A stretch of 64,000 nucleotides of DNA from contig CAZMZD010000002.1 of NCBI GenBank assembly GCA_964570895.1, positions 1 through 64,000 on the forward strand, read 5' to 3'. Shown piece after piece: positions 1 through 7,555 of the stretch. This DNA comes from RGIG1918 sp964570895 (GTDB taxonomy: Bacteria; Cyanobacteriota; Vampirovibrionia; Gastranaerophilales; Gastranaerophilaceae). Below the pieces are notes generated by a model. The model searched no databases. It saw only the letters and a list, made by a program, of their open reading frames with translations, and was not told the DNA's origin. The position numbers and the translations under genes are program-made. Each line of letters opens with the position of its first letter. Within the stretch, counting starts at the first letter, position 1.

Positions 1-104
1 ACAACTTGGCACTTCTACCTAAAAACACCCATCCCAAATGTCCTGATAGACTATATCCTGATAAGTTATATCCACACTGATAATATTTGTTGATGAAATT
101 AAAA

Positions 105-185
105 TGTCGTAGGGGGGACTTGAACCCCCACAGATTTCTCCACACGCCCCTCAAACGTGCGCGTCTACCATTCCGCCACTACGAC
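105..185 (-). tRNA. tRNA-Leu (anticodon GAG)
   Basis: Read on the minus strand, the 7-bp acceptor arms GTCGTAG and CTACGAC pair exactly. The D arm has GGCGGAATGGTAGACGC, the anticodon loop is TTGAGGG on a 5-bp stem, a long class II variable arm follows, and the T arm is GGGGG-TTCAAGT-CCCCC. The anticodon GAG reads CUU and CUC leucine codons. The discriminator base is A. CCA is not encoded, so it must be added after transcription. No tRNA neighbour is visible. Confidence 0.94.
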
Positions 186-527
186 AAATCAACTATTAAA
201 TTTTCAAATTCCATGAGGCGGAACGCGTTGCGTGTCTTGTGCCTCAATTATCCGAAAGCAACACCGTTGCTTTCTCCTCTGTCGTCTGACACAAATTCTC
301 GTGCCACTTGGACAAAACCACTATTAATTTTTCAGACAATTAAAACAAGAACAAAAATTCTTATCTTAACAAAATAAATCATACCATAAAATTTAAAAAA
401 TCAACACAAAATAAAACCATTCCCCACTTGGGTACTTATAAGTTCGCATAAGTCTAGGTACACCGTGTAATTTATTTTTTTTGTTCAAGTAATATTCTAA
501 ACTTAAAGAAGTCAAGGAGTGGAACAA
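186..527. other. Non-coding interval with a structured GC-rich core
   Basis: No convincing gene is present. Around 210-320 the base composition is much richer in G and C than the flanks. A perfect 9-bp hairpin (GAAAGCAAC, loop ACC, GTTGCTTTC) lies at 254-274 and is enclosed by GTGTC (232-236) and GACAC (288-292), with GAGGC and GCCTC arms further left. This could be a small structured RNA or a processed leader of the tRNA transcript. I recognise no known RNA family. The right part is AT-rich and presumably holds the promoter of the next gene. Confidence 0.3.
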
Positions 528-1397
528 ATGAACAGTATCATCAAAAATTTTATACAAGCACCTGTAATTAAAATGGAAAGATTGGACAATTTTTTCATTG
601 AATTATCAAAAAAAGCATGCAATATGAAATGCAAACATTGCTATATTCCAAAAAACAGTTTCACAATGGAAAAAGATTTTTTGGAAATTAAAAAAATTAA
701 AACCGCACTAAAACAAATAAAAGATTATAACGTTAAAATGATATACCTGACAGGCGGAGAGCCCACAATTCATCCGGATTTTAATCAAATCATTCGACTT
801 TGCCTGAAAATCTCTTCGGTATGTGTTGTTACAAACGGGCAAACAATTAATGAAAAAAAAGCCCGTTTTCTTAAAAAAATTGATAGCGAAAGTTCATATG
901 AAAGCATTTATGTAATTAGTTTTGAGCATTTTGAAGAAGCAAAAAATGATATGCTAAGAGGGCGAGGAAGCTTCAGAAAAGCGCACAATGCACTTTCTTG
1001 CCTTATAAAATACGGCTTTAACCCGATAATTCAAGTTACAGACTATTATAAGGAAAAAAGAGAAACGCTTTTTGAAGGTTTTAGCGAAATGTATAGAAAA
1101 TTAGGCGCCGATTTTGAAGAAATAAACTTAAAAATCACTCCTTATTTTTCGCAAGAACATGTAATTGGCGAATATAAATTTGACCCTCAACAAGTCGACC
1201 CTGAAAAATTAGATTGTGCAACATCAAGAATTTTCACAAATAAAGGTGTTTTTGCATGCCCTATTTTATCAGGCGACTTTAGGGCAAGAATGGGTGCAGA
1301 TATGTCAGATTTTTCGCGCAAATGCGCAGCGGACACGAAAATGTGCGCTCAATGTATTGAATTTGGCGCAAAGGCATTTAGTGCAGATTGGGTTTAA
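528..1397 (+). CDS. Radical SAM protein with C-terminal cysteine cluster
   Basis: A 289-residue protein. The radical SAM cluster motif CNMKCKHC (C-x3-C-x2-C) is near residue 33, followed by the glycine-rich TGGEPT motif that binds S-adenosylmethionine. Five late cysteines (LDC, FAC, RKC, KMC, QC) resemble the auxiliary iron-sulfur region of SPASM or 'twitch' enzymes, which often modify peptides or act in cofactor synthesis; the substrate cannot be inferred. I chose the ATG at 528 because AAGGAG at 514-519 sits 8 nt upstream; an in-frame GTG at 519 overlaps that site. No precursor-peptide gene is visible next to it. Its stop codon abuts the stop codon of dnaA, which converges from the other side. 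Confidence 0.85.
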   Translation: MNSIIKNFIQAPVIKMERLDNFFIELSKKACNMKCKHCYIPKNSFTMEKDFLEIKKIKTALKQIKDYNVKMIYLTGGEPTIHPDFNQIIRLCLKISSVCVVTNGQTINEKKARFLKKIDSESSYESIYVISFEHFEEAKNDMLRGRGSFRKAHNALSCLIKYGFNPIIQVTDYYKEKRETLFEGFSEMYRKLGADFEEINLKITPYFSQEHVIGEYKFDPQQVDPEKLDCATSRIFTNKGVFACPILSGDFRARMGADMSDFSRKCAADTKMCAQCIEFGAKAFSADWV

Positions 1398-2819
1398 TTA
1401 TTTCTCTTTGCCGATGATATTTTTGATATCTGCAATTAAAAGCGAAAGTTCTTTATCGGATTTCATGGCTTTAGCAATTTTTTCAAAGCAATACAAAATT
1501 GTTGTGTGATTTTTCTTAAAATCTTTCGCAATTTCAGGGAAAGAATTTTCCGTTATTTCTCTTGAAAGATAGATTGCGACTTGCCTTGCAAGAGAAATGT
1601 TTTTGGTTCTTTGTGTGCCTTCAATATCTTTAATTGAAACCTTAAAATATTTAGCACAAGCAGCGATAATATCTTTTGTAGTCACGGTTTTTAAGTTCAT
1701 ATCACATTGCAGAATTTCTCTTGCTTTTTGAATGTCTATGCTTTCGCCGCAAATGCTTGCATACGCGCTTAATTTATTATATGCACCTTCAAGCTCGCGC
1801 ACGTTGTTGTCAAAAGTCGAAGCGAGGAATTTTATCACTTCTTCTTCAAGAAGATAGTTTGTTCTTGCGCCATATTTTTTCAAAATTTCAACTCTTGTGT
1901 CATAATCCGGAACGGTTATTTGAACATTTAAACCCCATTCGTAACGGCTTTTTAGCCTGTCTGATGTTTTTGTAAATTCTTGAATTGGCCTGTCTGAAGC
2001 GAAAACAATTTGTTTTCCTGCGTGGAATAGTGTATCAAAAATGTTGAAAATTTCTTCTTCTGTGCGTTTTTTGCCTTCCACAAATTGAATGTCATCTATA
2101 AGCAAAACATCGACATTTCTATATGTATCGCGAAATTTTTTCATCATATATGTTGTGTCTTTAACGCTTGAAAGACTTTCAACAAGCTGGTTCATGATGT
2201 TTTCAGCTTTGACATATTTAACTTTCATTTCAGGGAAATGTTTTAAAATATTATGCCCAATCGCTTGCATAATGTGTGTTTTGCCAATGCCGATAGAGCC
2301 GTTTATAAAAAGCGGATTATATTTTTGCCCTGGGGCTTCTGAAATTTGCACTGCCGCATTATACGCAAATTTTGAATTTTCACCAACAACGAAATTCTCA
2401 AATGTATAGTTCAAATTTAAACCGCAAAAAGAGTGCATTTGCTTCATCTGCTCGATTTGCTTGCGCATTTGAACAACGCTTTCGTCAGGCTTTTCTTTCG
2501 TTGCTTTTGCTTTTTTAACGTTCGGCTGAACTTGCAAAAGTTCAATTGCGTACCTTTTTCCCGTAACTTCAAAAATCGCGTCTGAAATATCGCTCAAATA
2601 CCTTTTTTGAAGCACTTGGATACCAAAGGCTTGGTCTGAAGCTAGGCGAAATTTATTTCCCTCAACTTCTTCGCCCAAAATATCTAAAGGAGAAAGCGAC
2701 AACATCCATGGGTTAAATGTAGTTGGAGAAACTTTAGTCTCCAAAATGCCCATAATTTTATTCCAACTTTCCTCTTCAAGTGGCGAAAGTTTGCGCCTAT
2801 TAACCATTCCTTGAACCAT
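1398..2819 (-). CDS. dnaA: Chromosomal replication initiator DnaA
   Basis: 473 residues, usual for DnaA, which binds DnaA boxes at oriC and opens the duplex. Domain I spans about residues 10-90 and a charged linker follows. The AAA+ domain has Walker A GSIGIGKT (174-181), Walker B VLLIDD (about 238-243), the arginine-finger SDRLKSR (286-292) and sensor II RELEG (341-345). Domain IV covers about 380-473. Its helix-turn-helix reads F-KKN-HTT where most DnaA proteins have F-GGRD-HTT: it is one residue shorter, and the usual aspartate before HTT is asparagine. The start used here follows a TAAAAT box by 6 nt, so the mRNA may be leaderless; a second in-frame ATG is at codon 5. No cluster of canonical TTATNCACA boxes lies beside it, so oriC is not evident here. 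Confidence 0.96.
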   Translation of the reverse strand: MVQGMVNRRKLSPLEEESWNKIMGILETKVSPTTFNPWMLSLSPLDILGEEVEGNKFRLASDQAFGIQVLQKRYLSDISDAIFEVTGKRYAIELLQVQPNVKKAKATKEKPDESVVQMRKQIEQMKQMHSFCGLNLNYTFENFVVGENSKFAYNAAVQISEAPGQKYNPLFINGSIGIGKTHIMQAIGHNILKHFPEMKVKYVKAENIMNQLVESLSSVKDTTYMMKKFRDTYRNVDVLLIDDIQFVEGKKRTEEEIFNIFDTLFHAGKQIVFASDRPIQEFTKTSDRLKSRYEWGLNVQITVPDYDTRVEILKKYGARTNYLLEEEVIKFLASTFDNNVRELEGAYNKLSAYASICGESIDIQKAREILQCDMNLKTVTTKDIIAACAKYFKVSIKDIEGTQRTKNISLARQVAIYLSREITENSFPEIAKDFKKNHTTILYCFEKIAKAMKSDKELSLLIADIKNIIGKEK

Positions 2820-2854
2820 ACGGATATTTTACTACAAACGAAAAATATAGTAAA
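2820..2854 (-). promoter_or_regulatory. Promoter of dnaA, predicted leaderless
   Basis: On the minus strand TTTACT (2849-2854) and TAAAAT (2826-2831) are 17 bp apart. Only 6 nt separate the -10 box from the ATG, so transcription should start at or next to the A of the start codon. No Shine-Dalgarno sequence is present. Confidence 0.5.
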
Positions 2855-2899
2855 ATGAAATAAACTAAAATATTTTACAATTTGAGCATTAGGGGAAAA

Positions 2900-5515
2900 A
2901 TGAAAAAAAATATATTTATTTTAATAATCGCGCTCGCTTTTTCGTTTCTTGGAGCGTATGCGGACGAAAAACCTGTTATAAAAAAATTGCCTTCAGGGCA
3001 GACGGTTATTGTGAAACAGGTTACAAATAATCCGATTGTGACGATTGACACTTGGATAAAAACAGGCTCTGTTAATGAAAATGATTCCAACTCCGGCGTT
3101 TCGCACTTTTTAGAGCACCTGTTTTTTAAAGGAACTCAAAAACATCCATCAGGCGAGTTTGAAAAGTTGCTTGAAGCAAAAGGAGCAACAACAAACGCGG
3201 CCACGAGCAAAGATTATACACACTATTACATTACAATTCCATCAAAAGACTTTGAGTTTGCGCTTGATTTGCATGCAGATATGTTAACCCACCCGCTTAT
3301 CCCAAGAAAAGAACTTGAAAAAGAAAGAGGAGTTGTTCTTGCGGAAATTGCGCGCGGGAAAGACATCCCAAGCAGAATTTTATATAACAATTTATTTAAG
3401 TTAATTTACTCTGACTCAAATCACCCGTATAAGCGCGAAGTTATAGGCGATAGCAAAGTGATCGAAACCATAACAAGAGAAGAAATTTTAGATTATTTCA
3501 ATAAATTTTATACTCCGGATAAAATTTTTACCGTAATTGTTGGCGATGTTGAGCCAAGTTATGCAATCCAAAAAACGGAAGAAGCCTTTGCGGGCGTGCG
3601 TAATGACAGCAAAATAGAAAAAATAAAATACCCAAAAATTAACTATCCGCAAAAAACATCGGAAATAGCGGAAGAAAAGGATATCTCAAGCAACTATGCA
3701 ATTTTGGCATTTAAAATTCCAAAATTTGATAATTCAAAAGAAGCTTACGCGCTCGATGTTTTAAGCATAATTTTAGGGAGCGGAAAAAGCTCTAAATTAA
3801 ATCAAGCGCTTGTTGAGAATAAGCAAATCGCACATGACGTCTCAAGTTCTTCAAACTCTTATTTGCAAGACGGAATGTTTACAATTTCAACAAATTATAA
3901 ACCGGAATATGAAAAAACAATTTTTGGGGAAATTTTTGATGTAATAAATGCCGTAAAACTTGGAAATGTGACGGATGCTGAAATTGAAAAAGCAAAAAAT
4001 ATTGTTGAAACAGATACATATTATTCGCGCGAATCAATTGATAATATATCCGGCGAAATTGGCTACGCTATGCTCTATTGGGGCAATTTAGATTATTTAG
4101 ATACATACGTTCAAGGAATTAAAAAAGTAACCAAAAAAGATGTGGTGAGGGCTGCGCAGAAATATTTAAGAGAAGATAATTACTATCTTTCAAAAGTTAT
4201 TTCAAAAAACACTAATTTAAAAGAAATTTCTGATAAAAAAATCAAGAAAACAGGCGAATATAAGCTTATTGAAAAAACAGAAAAAGCAAAAAAATACCTT
4301 TTGGCAAATGGCGCAACGCTTATAATTCAAAAAAATGACTCGAATGCAATTGTCGCAATCGATATTTTAAGCAGGGGGGCAAGCCACAAATCCACAACCC
4401 CGTCTTCGCTTATCCTTGCAAGCGAAATTGCACGTGAAGGAACAAAAAACTATACAAGCAATGAAATTGCGACATATTTAGATGAAAGAGGAATTTCCAT
4501 GTATTTCACAAATTCAAGTGACAATATGGAACTTAAGGTGAAAACGACTAAAAACAGGCTGCCTGACGCTATGTTTATGCTAAAAGAAATTACCCAAAAC
4601 GCAAATTTTTTGAGCGAAAATATTAAAAAGGTGAAAAACGCGAATTTAGATGCAATAAAAAATCTTGAGGACAATGCTCTTTCCTTGGCGCTTGATAATT
4701 TTAAGAAGTTGGCATTCAAGGGAAGTGTTTACGCGAACAATTCAGAGGTGCTGAAACAAGATATTCCAAATGTTGATAAAAAAACAATTAAAGCTGATTT
4801 CAAAAAAAGTTTAGATGCTAAAAACCTTGTTATATCCGTCGTTGGTGATGTTGATGAAGCGGCTCTAGTAAATGATTTTACAGATATTTTCTCATCCGGA
4901 AACGAAACTAAGGTAAAAATCACGGATTTTAAAAAGCAAAATTTTGTGCCAAGCAAAAATATAGAAAAAATTATTAAAAAGCAAGATAAAGAAACCGCTT
5001 GGCTTGTTTTGGGCTATAAAACAGACGGGCTTTCAAATAAAAAAGAAATTGCAACGCTCGAGGTTATAAACACAATTTTGGGGGACGGAATGAGCTCAAG
5101 ATTGTTTAAAAATATCCGCGAAGTGCATGGAATTGCTTATCAAACGGGTTCTGCAAGGCTTCAAAACGCACTCGATGGTGCGTTCATCACCTATATTGGC
5201 ACAGACAAAAACAATTTAGATAAAGCAAAAAGTGAAATTTTAAAAGAAATTGCGAATTTTAAAACAAGTTTTGTAACTCAAAATGAATTGAGCGAAGCGA
5301 AAGAAAAAATCATCGGGCAAAGAGTTTTAGCGCTTGAAACAAACTCTGCTAATGCTTCAAAATTGGCAGTTGATGAGGCAAACGAAAGAGGCTTGAACTA
5401 TACAAAAGAATTCGAGGAAATTTTAAAATCAGTGACTCAAAATGATATTATAAACACTGCAAATAAATATTTCTCAAAACCGTATATCATGGTTGTTGTG
5501 GAACCCGAGGGGTAA
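2900..5515 (+). CDS. M16 family zinc peptidase, fused active and inactive halves, exported
   Basis: 871 residues beginning with a signal peptide (MKKNIFILIIALAF..., cleavage likely after AYA). The N-terminal half carries the inverted zinc motif H69-F-L-E72-H73 and the third ligand E149, 76 residues after the motif, as in pitrilysin/processing-protease M16 enzymes. The second half repeats the fold without the zinc motif but keeps the C-terminal signature GDGMSSRLFKNIRE near residue 725. This matches the family pattern of one catalytic and one non-catalytic half forming a clamp around peptides. It probably degrades or processes peptides in the periplasm. I use the ATG at 2900, behind AGGGGA; a TTG 18 nt upstream lacks a ribosome site. 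The stop codon lies inside a 19-bp sequence repeated 341 bp downstream. Confidence 0.92.
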   Translation: MKKNIFILIIALAFSFLGAYADEKPVIKKLPSGQTVIVKQVTNNPIVTIDTWIKTGSVNENDSNSGVSHFLEHLFFKGTQKHPSGEFEKLLEAKGATTNAATSKDYTHYYITIPSKDFEFALDLHADMLTHPLIPRKELEKERGVVLAEIARGKDIPSRILYNNLFKLIYSDSNHPYKREVIGDSKVIETITREEILDYFNKFYTPDKIFTVIVGDVEPSYAIQKTEEAFAGVRNDSKIEKIKYPKINYPQKTSEIAEEKDISSNYAILAFKIPKFDNSKEAYALDVLSIILGSGKSSKLNQALVENKQIAHDVSSSSNSYLQDGMFTISTNYKPEYEKTIFGEIFDVINAVKLGNVTDAEIEKAKNIVETDTYYSRESIDNISGEIGYAMLYWGNLDYLDTYVQGIKKVTKKDVVRAAQKYLREDNYYLSKVISKNTNLKEISDKKIKKTGEYKLIEKTEKAKKYLLANGATLIIQKNDSNAIVAIDILSRGASHKSTTPSSLILASEIAREGTKNYTSNEIATYLDERGISMYFTNSSDNMELKVKTTKNRLPDAMFMLKEITQNANFLSENIKKVKNANLDAIKNLEDNALSLALDNFKKLAFKGSVYANNSEVLKQDIPNVDKKTIKADFKKSLDAKNLVISVVGDVDEAALVNDFTDIFSSGNETKVKITDFKKQNFVPSKNIEKIIKKQDKETAWLVLGYKTDGLSNKKEIATLEVINTILGDGMSSRLFKNIREVHGIAYQTGSARLQNALDGAFITYIGTDKNNLDKAKSEILKEIANFKTSFVTQNELSEAKEKIIGQRVLALETNSANASKLAVDEANERGLNYTKEFEEILKSVTQNDIINTANKYFSKPYIMVVVEPEG

Positions 5516-5521
5516 GGAGCG
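5503..5521 (+). repeat. 19-bp direct repeat, left copy (over the M16 stop codon)
   Basis: ACCCGAGGGGTAAGGAGCG, containing the TAA stop of the M16 gene, recurs exactly at 5844-5862. The 341-bp period suggests either an insertion with duplicated ends or a local duplication of the gene's 3' end. Confidence 0.7.
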
Positions 5522-5653
5522 GATTTTCGGTAGGGAGGAGTCGAGCGCAAGCGAGCGAGCCCGCAAGAGCAAATAGCTCCATGGAGTGAAAAAATCTTTG
5601 AAAAAGATTTTGAAACGGAATGCTAGAGCTATGCGTACCCGAAAATCCAAGAC
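5521..5653 (+). repeat. R2 element, left inverted copy
   Basis: About 130 bp from GGATTTTCGG to CCAAGAC. It matches, at roughly 90% by eye, the reverse complement of 6601-6725. A 9-bp hairpin (AAAATCTTT, GAA, AAAGATTTT) lies inside and is kept in both copies. The two copies bound about 950 bp like the ends of a composite element, but no transposase lies between them. Confidence 0.85.
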
Positions 5654-5843
5654 AGCGGACGACAGTCCAGCGAACACCCCGAGGGCTTTTGGTTGCTTTA
5701 GTCGTTTGCGAGCTTTGCGAGCAATTACGAATAAAGTATGCGCAGATTGCGTAGGAAAATCAAGCTTTGCTTAGATTTTCAAGCAAGCCAGAAGTGTGAG
5801 CGTGGAAGAAATTCAAGAAGTCGGCGGGCTTGTGCGAAACCGT

Positions 5844-5862
5844 ACCCGAGGGGTAAGGAGCG
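5844..5862 (+). repeat. 19-bp direct repeat, right copy
   Basis: Exact copy of 5503-5521, here outside any gene. Confidence 0.7.
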
Positions 5863-5878
5863 TTTTGTGTAATTGCAG

Positions 5879-5896
5879 GGTGCGTTTATACGCGCC
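5879..5896. repeat. R4 palindrome
   Basis: GGTGCGTTTATACGCGCC, a near-perfect palindrome. Related copies (GGTGCG-TWTAWA-CGCACC) are at 11834-11851, 12415-12432, 15435-15452 and 17997-18014. Confidence 0.7.
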
Positions 5897-5949
5897 TTAA
5901 TTGCAGCAAAATCCAAGTGATAAACCGGCACTGCCTGACAGATAAAATC

Positions 5950-6082
5950 GTCATCCTGAAAGCGTAGAAAATGAGGCAAAGCTGTAATTTTCAAGCTGTT
6001 CAGGATCTTATTAACTTTGGAACACGACAAACAATGTTGGGTTTCGTTATCTGGTAAGATGCTGAAATAAATTCAGCATGAC
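5950..6082. repeat. R1 composite palindromic unit (133 bp)
   Basis: A long hairpin (GTCATCCTGAA ... TTCAGGATCTT, with an inner AGCGTAGAAAAT/ATTTTCAAGCT stem) is followed after 46 nt by an inverted short hairpin (AAGATGCTGAA ... TTCAGCATGAC). The spacer holds ACAAACAATGTT. The unit recurs with the same 133-bp length at 11873-12005 and, reversed, at 16085-16217. Confidence 0.85.
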
Positions 6083-6152
6083 GTATTTTGCACGAAATCG
6101 ATAGATTTCAGCAAAAAGAGGCAAGTTCTGGGCGACACTATTTGTTTGTTCC

Positions 6153-6169
6153 GTCAGGCACTGCCTGAC
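6153..6169. repeat. R3 palindrome with adjacent GTAG
   Basis: GTCAGGCACTGCCTGAC followed by CTACGAAC. Read on the other strand this is GTAG followed directly by a palindrome, the arrangement seen in classical REP sequences. Other full copies are at 6756-6772 and 17919-17935; half copies are near 5930 and 15231. Confidence 0.65.
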
Positions 6170-6197
6170 CTACGAACTACGGACTACGGGCTATTTT

Positions 6198-6297
6198 GTC
6201 ACCCTGAACTTGTTTCAGGGTCTTATAAATTTTGAGGCACAACAAACAATGTTGAGCTTCATGAATTGGCAAGATCCTGAAATGAATTCAGGATGAC
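6198..6297. repeat. R1 composite palindromic unit (100 bp, short form)
   Basis: GTCACCCTGAA ... TTCAGGGTCTT, a spacer with AACAAACAATGTT, then inverted AAGATCCTGAA ... TTCAGGATGAC. Both arms are the short hairpin form, as at 15495-15594. Compensating changes in stem bases between copies show that pairing is maintained. Confidence 0.85.
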
Positions 6298-6310
6298 GGT
6301 TTCCATTTGT

Positions 6311-6563
6311 TTAATTTTTCAAAATTTTATCACAAAAGCAGAAAGAGGGAGAGGTTTTGCGGTCACAGCTTTAATTGCAAAGTGTAGAGCATATTTTTGT
6401 TAAATAGCTTTTCGCAAAAGCTCGACTGCGATTTCTGAGATAAAAATTTGAAAAATGGCAGGAGCTAAACATGAGCCCATGTTTCTTTCTTTTGCTTCAT
6501 TTTCTTTCTTTGCGTTACGGCGCTTGAGTGTCAAAGAAAGAAAATGAAGAAGAGCAAAAAATT
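6311..6563 (+). repeat. R5 element, about 250 bp
   Basis: Matches the reverse complement of 12124-12383 over its full length at about 85-90% by eye. Near its right end it has a long hairpin (CATTTTCTTTCTTT ... AAAGAAAGAAAATG) around TGCGTTACGGCGCTTGAG. Inside are AGCTTTTCGCAAAAGCT and a conserved run from GCGGTCACAGCTTT. There is no long reading frame, so it may be a non-autonomous mobile element or carry a structured RNA. Confidence 0.8.
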
Positions 6564-6586
6564 AATGCCAATTTGCAATAATTGGT

Positions 6587-6740
6587 AAGATGCTGAAACC
6601 GTCTTGGATTTTTGGGTACGCATAGCTCTAGCATTCCGTTTCAAAATCTTTAGTTAAAGATTTTTTCACTCCATAGAGCTATTTGCTCTTGCGGGTTCGC
6701 TCCGTATCCGCCCTGCCAAAAATCCGCAGTTCAGCATGAC
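6587..6740. repeat. R1 hairpin interrupted by an R2 copy
   Basis: The left half AAGATGCTGAAA (6587-6598) and right half TTCAGCATGAC (6730-6740) of one R1 hairpin are separated by the R2 element instead of the usual few-base loop. The simplest reading is that R2 inserted into the R1 loop. Confidence 0.75.
6601..6725 (-). repeat. R2 element, right inverted copy
   Basis: Reverse-complement partner of 5521-5653, from GTCTTGG to AAAAATCC. It keeps the AAAATCTTT/AAAGATTTT hairpin with a different loop (AGTT). Confidence 0.85.
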
Positions 6741-6755
6741 AGCTTATAGTTTTTT

Positions 6756-6772
6756 GTCAGGCAGTGCCTGAC
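6756..6772. repeat. R3 palindrome
   Basis: GTCAGGCAGTGCCTGAC followed by CTACGAAC, as at 6153-6169 with the centre base pair changed. Confidence 0.65.
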
Positions 6773-6820
6773 CTACGAACTTCAATTTCAACTATTAGCA
6801 TTATAAAAAAAACCAGGTGC

Positions 6821-6859
6821 TATGCTATAATCAAGTTAGACGCGAAATGTAGGATAGTA
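6821..6859 (+). promoter_or_regulatory. Promoter and ribosome site of the MgtC-like gene
   Basis: An extended -10 (TGC then TATAAT at 6826-6831) predicts a transcript start near 6838. AGGA at 6851-6854 lies 5 nt before the ATG at 6860. Confidence 0.5.
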
Positions 6860-7555
6860 ATGGAAAAAATTTTTTTATTTGATTCGGTTATTTTAATCAG
6901 GCTTTGCGCCGCTTTGCTGTGTGGCTTTTTTCTCGGTTTTGAAAGAGAAATAACAGGCAAATTCGCAGGGCTTCGCACGCATATTTTAGTTTGCGCAGGT
7001 GCTGCAATATTCACAATATTGTCGCTTTACGGGTTCCAATATCACCTTGCAGACGGCACTGTCGGAACAAATGACCCCGCAAGAATTGCTGCGCAGGTTA
7101 TCACAGGGATTGGTTTCATCGGCGCGGGAACAGTTATGCGCCATGGCACAAACATTTCAGGAATTACAACAGCTGCGACGTTATGGGTGGCGGCCGCAGT
7201 TGGCATGGCAAGCGGTTGCGGAATGTTTTTCCTTGCTTTCATATCCACATTTTTGACCCTTATGGTGCTTGTTTCAATCAGGCATTTTGAGAAAAAATTT
7301 ATTTTGCACAGAATTGCAAACCCCAAGCTTTTTGACATTTCTTTCACTTGTTTAATTGAAGATTTCGATAATTTGAACAATTTAATTCAAGAAAATTTTA
7401 AATTTGTCGAAAAATTTAAAAAGAAATTAAAAGCAGATGGGCAATTGTTAATAAAATTCACTGTTTCATCTAAAAAGCCAATATCGAGAATAAACGATAT
7501 ATTTAAAAATATCCCAAACATTGATTCCCTTGAAATTTCAGAAATACACGAATGA
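6860..7555 (+). CDS. MgtC/SapB family membrane protein
   Basis: 231 residues. The N-terminal part has about four or five hydrophobic segments with the family hallmarks: LGFEREITGKFAGLRTH after the first helix, DPARIAAQVITGIGFIGAG, and the GITTAATLW segment. A soluble C-terminal domain of about 80 residues resembles the ACT-like tail of MgtC proteins. MgtC proteins act at the inner membrane in low-magnesium or acid survival, in some cases by restraining ATP synthase; which role applies here is unknown. The ATG at 6860 has a ribosome site; the reading frame extends farther upstream only into repeat sequence. The stop overlaps the next start by 4 nt (ATGA), so the two genes are probably translated together. 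Confidence 0.88.
   Translation: MEKIFLFDSVILIRLCAALLCGFFLGFEREITGKFAGLRTHILVCAGAAIFTILSLYGFQYHLADGTVGTNDPARIAAQVITGIGFIGAGTVMRHGTNISGITTAATLWVAAAVGMASGCGMFFLAFISTFLTLMVLVSIRHFEKKFILHRIANPKLFDISFTCLIEDFDNLNNLIQENFKFVEKFKKKLKADGQLLIKFTVSSKKPISRINDIFKNIPNIDSLEISEIHE

Larger units (their letters stand above)
5516..6756. repeat. Repeat island A (gene-free)
   Basis: More than 1.2 kb without a credible gene, made almost wholly of repeats: an inverted pair of about 130 bp (R2), two composite R1 palindrome units, one interrupted R1 hairpin, R3 and R4 palindromes, and a 250-bp element (R5) whose second copy lies inverted in island B. Reading frames here are short, lack ribosome sites and run across palindromes. 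Confidence 0.85.

Noticed and set aside
87..377. Open frame of 96 residues on the plus strand
   Set aside because: It runs antisense through tRNA-Leu and the structured block, has no ribosome site and an atypical composition.
5586..6030. Short frames in repeat island A
   Set aside because: They lie across R2 and R1 repeats on both strands and lack initiation signals.
5950..6297. R1 hairpins as ordinary Rho-independent terminators
   Set aside because: They occur in inverted pairs with fixed spacers, several per gap, and lack T runs; true terminators with T runs are present elsewhere.
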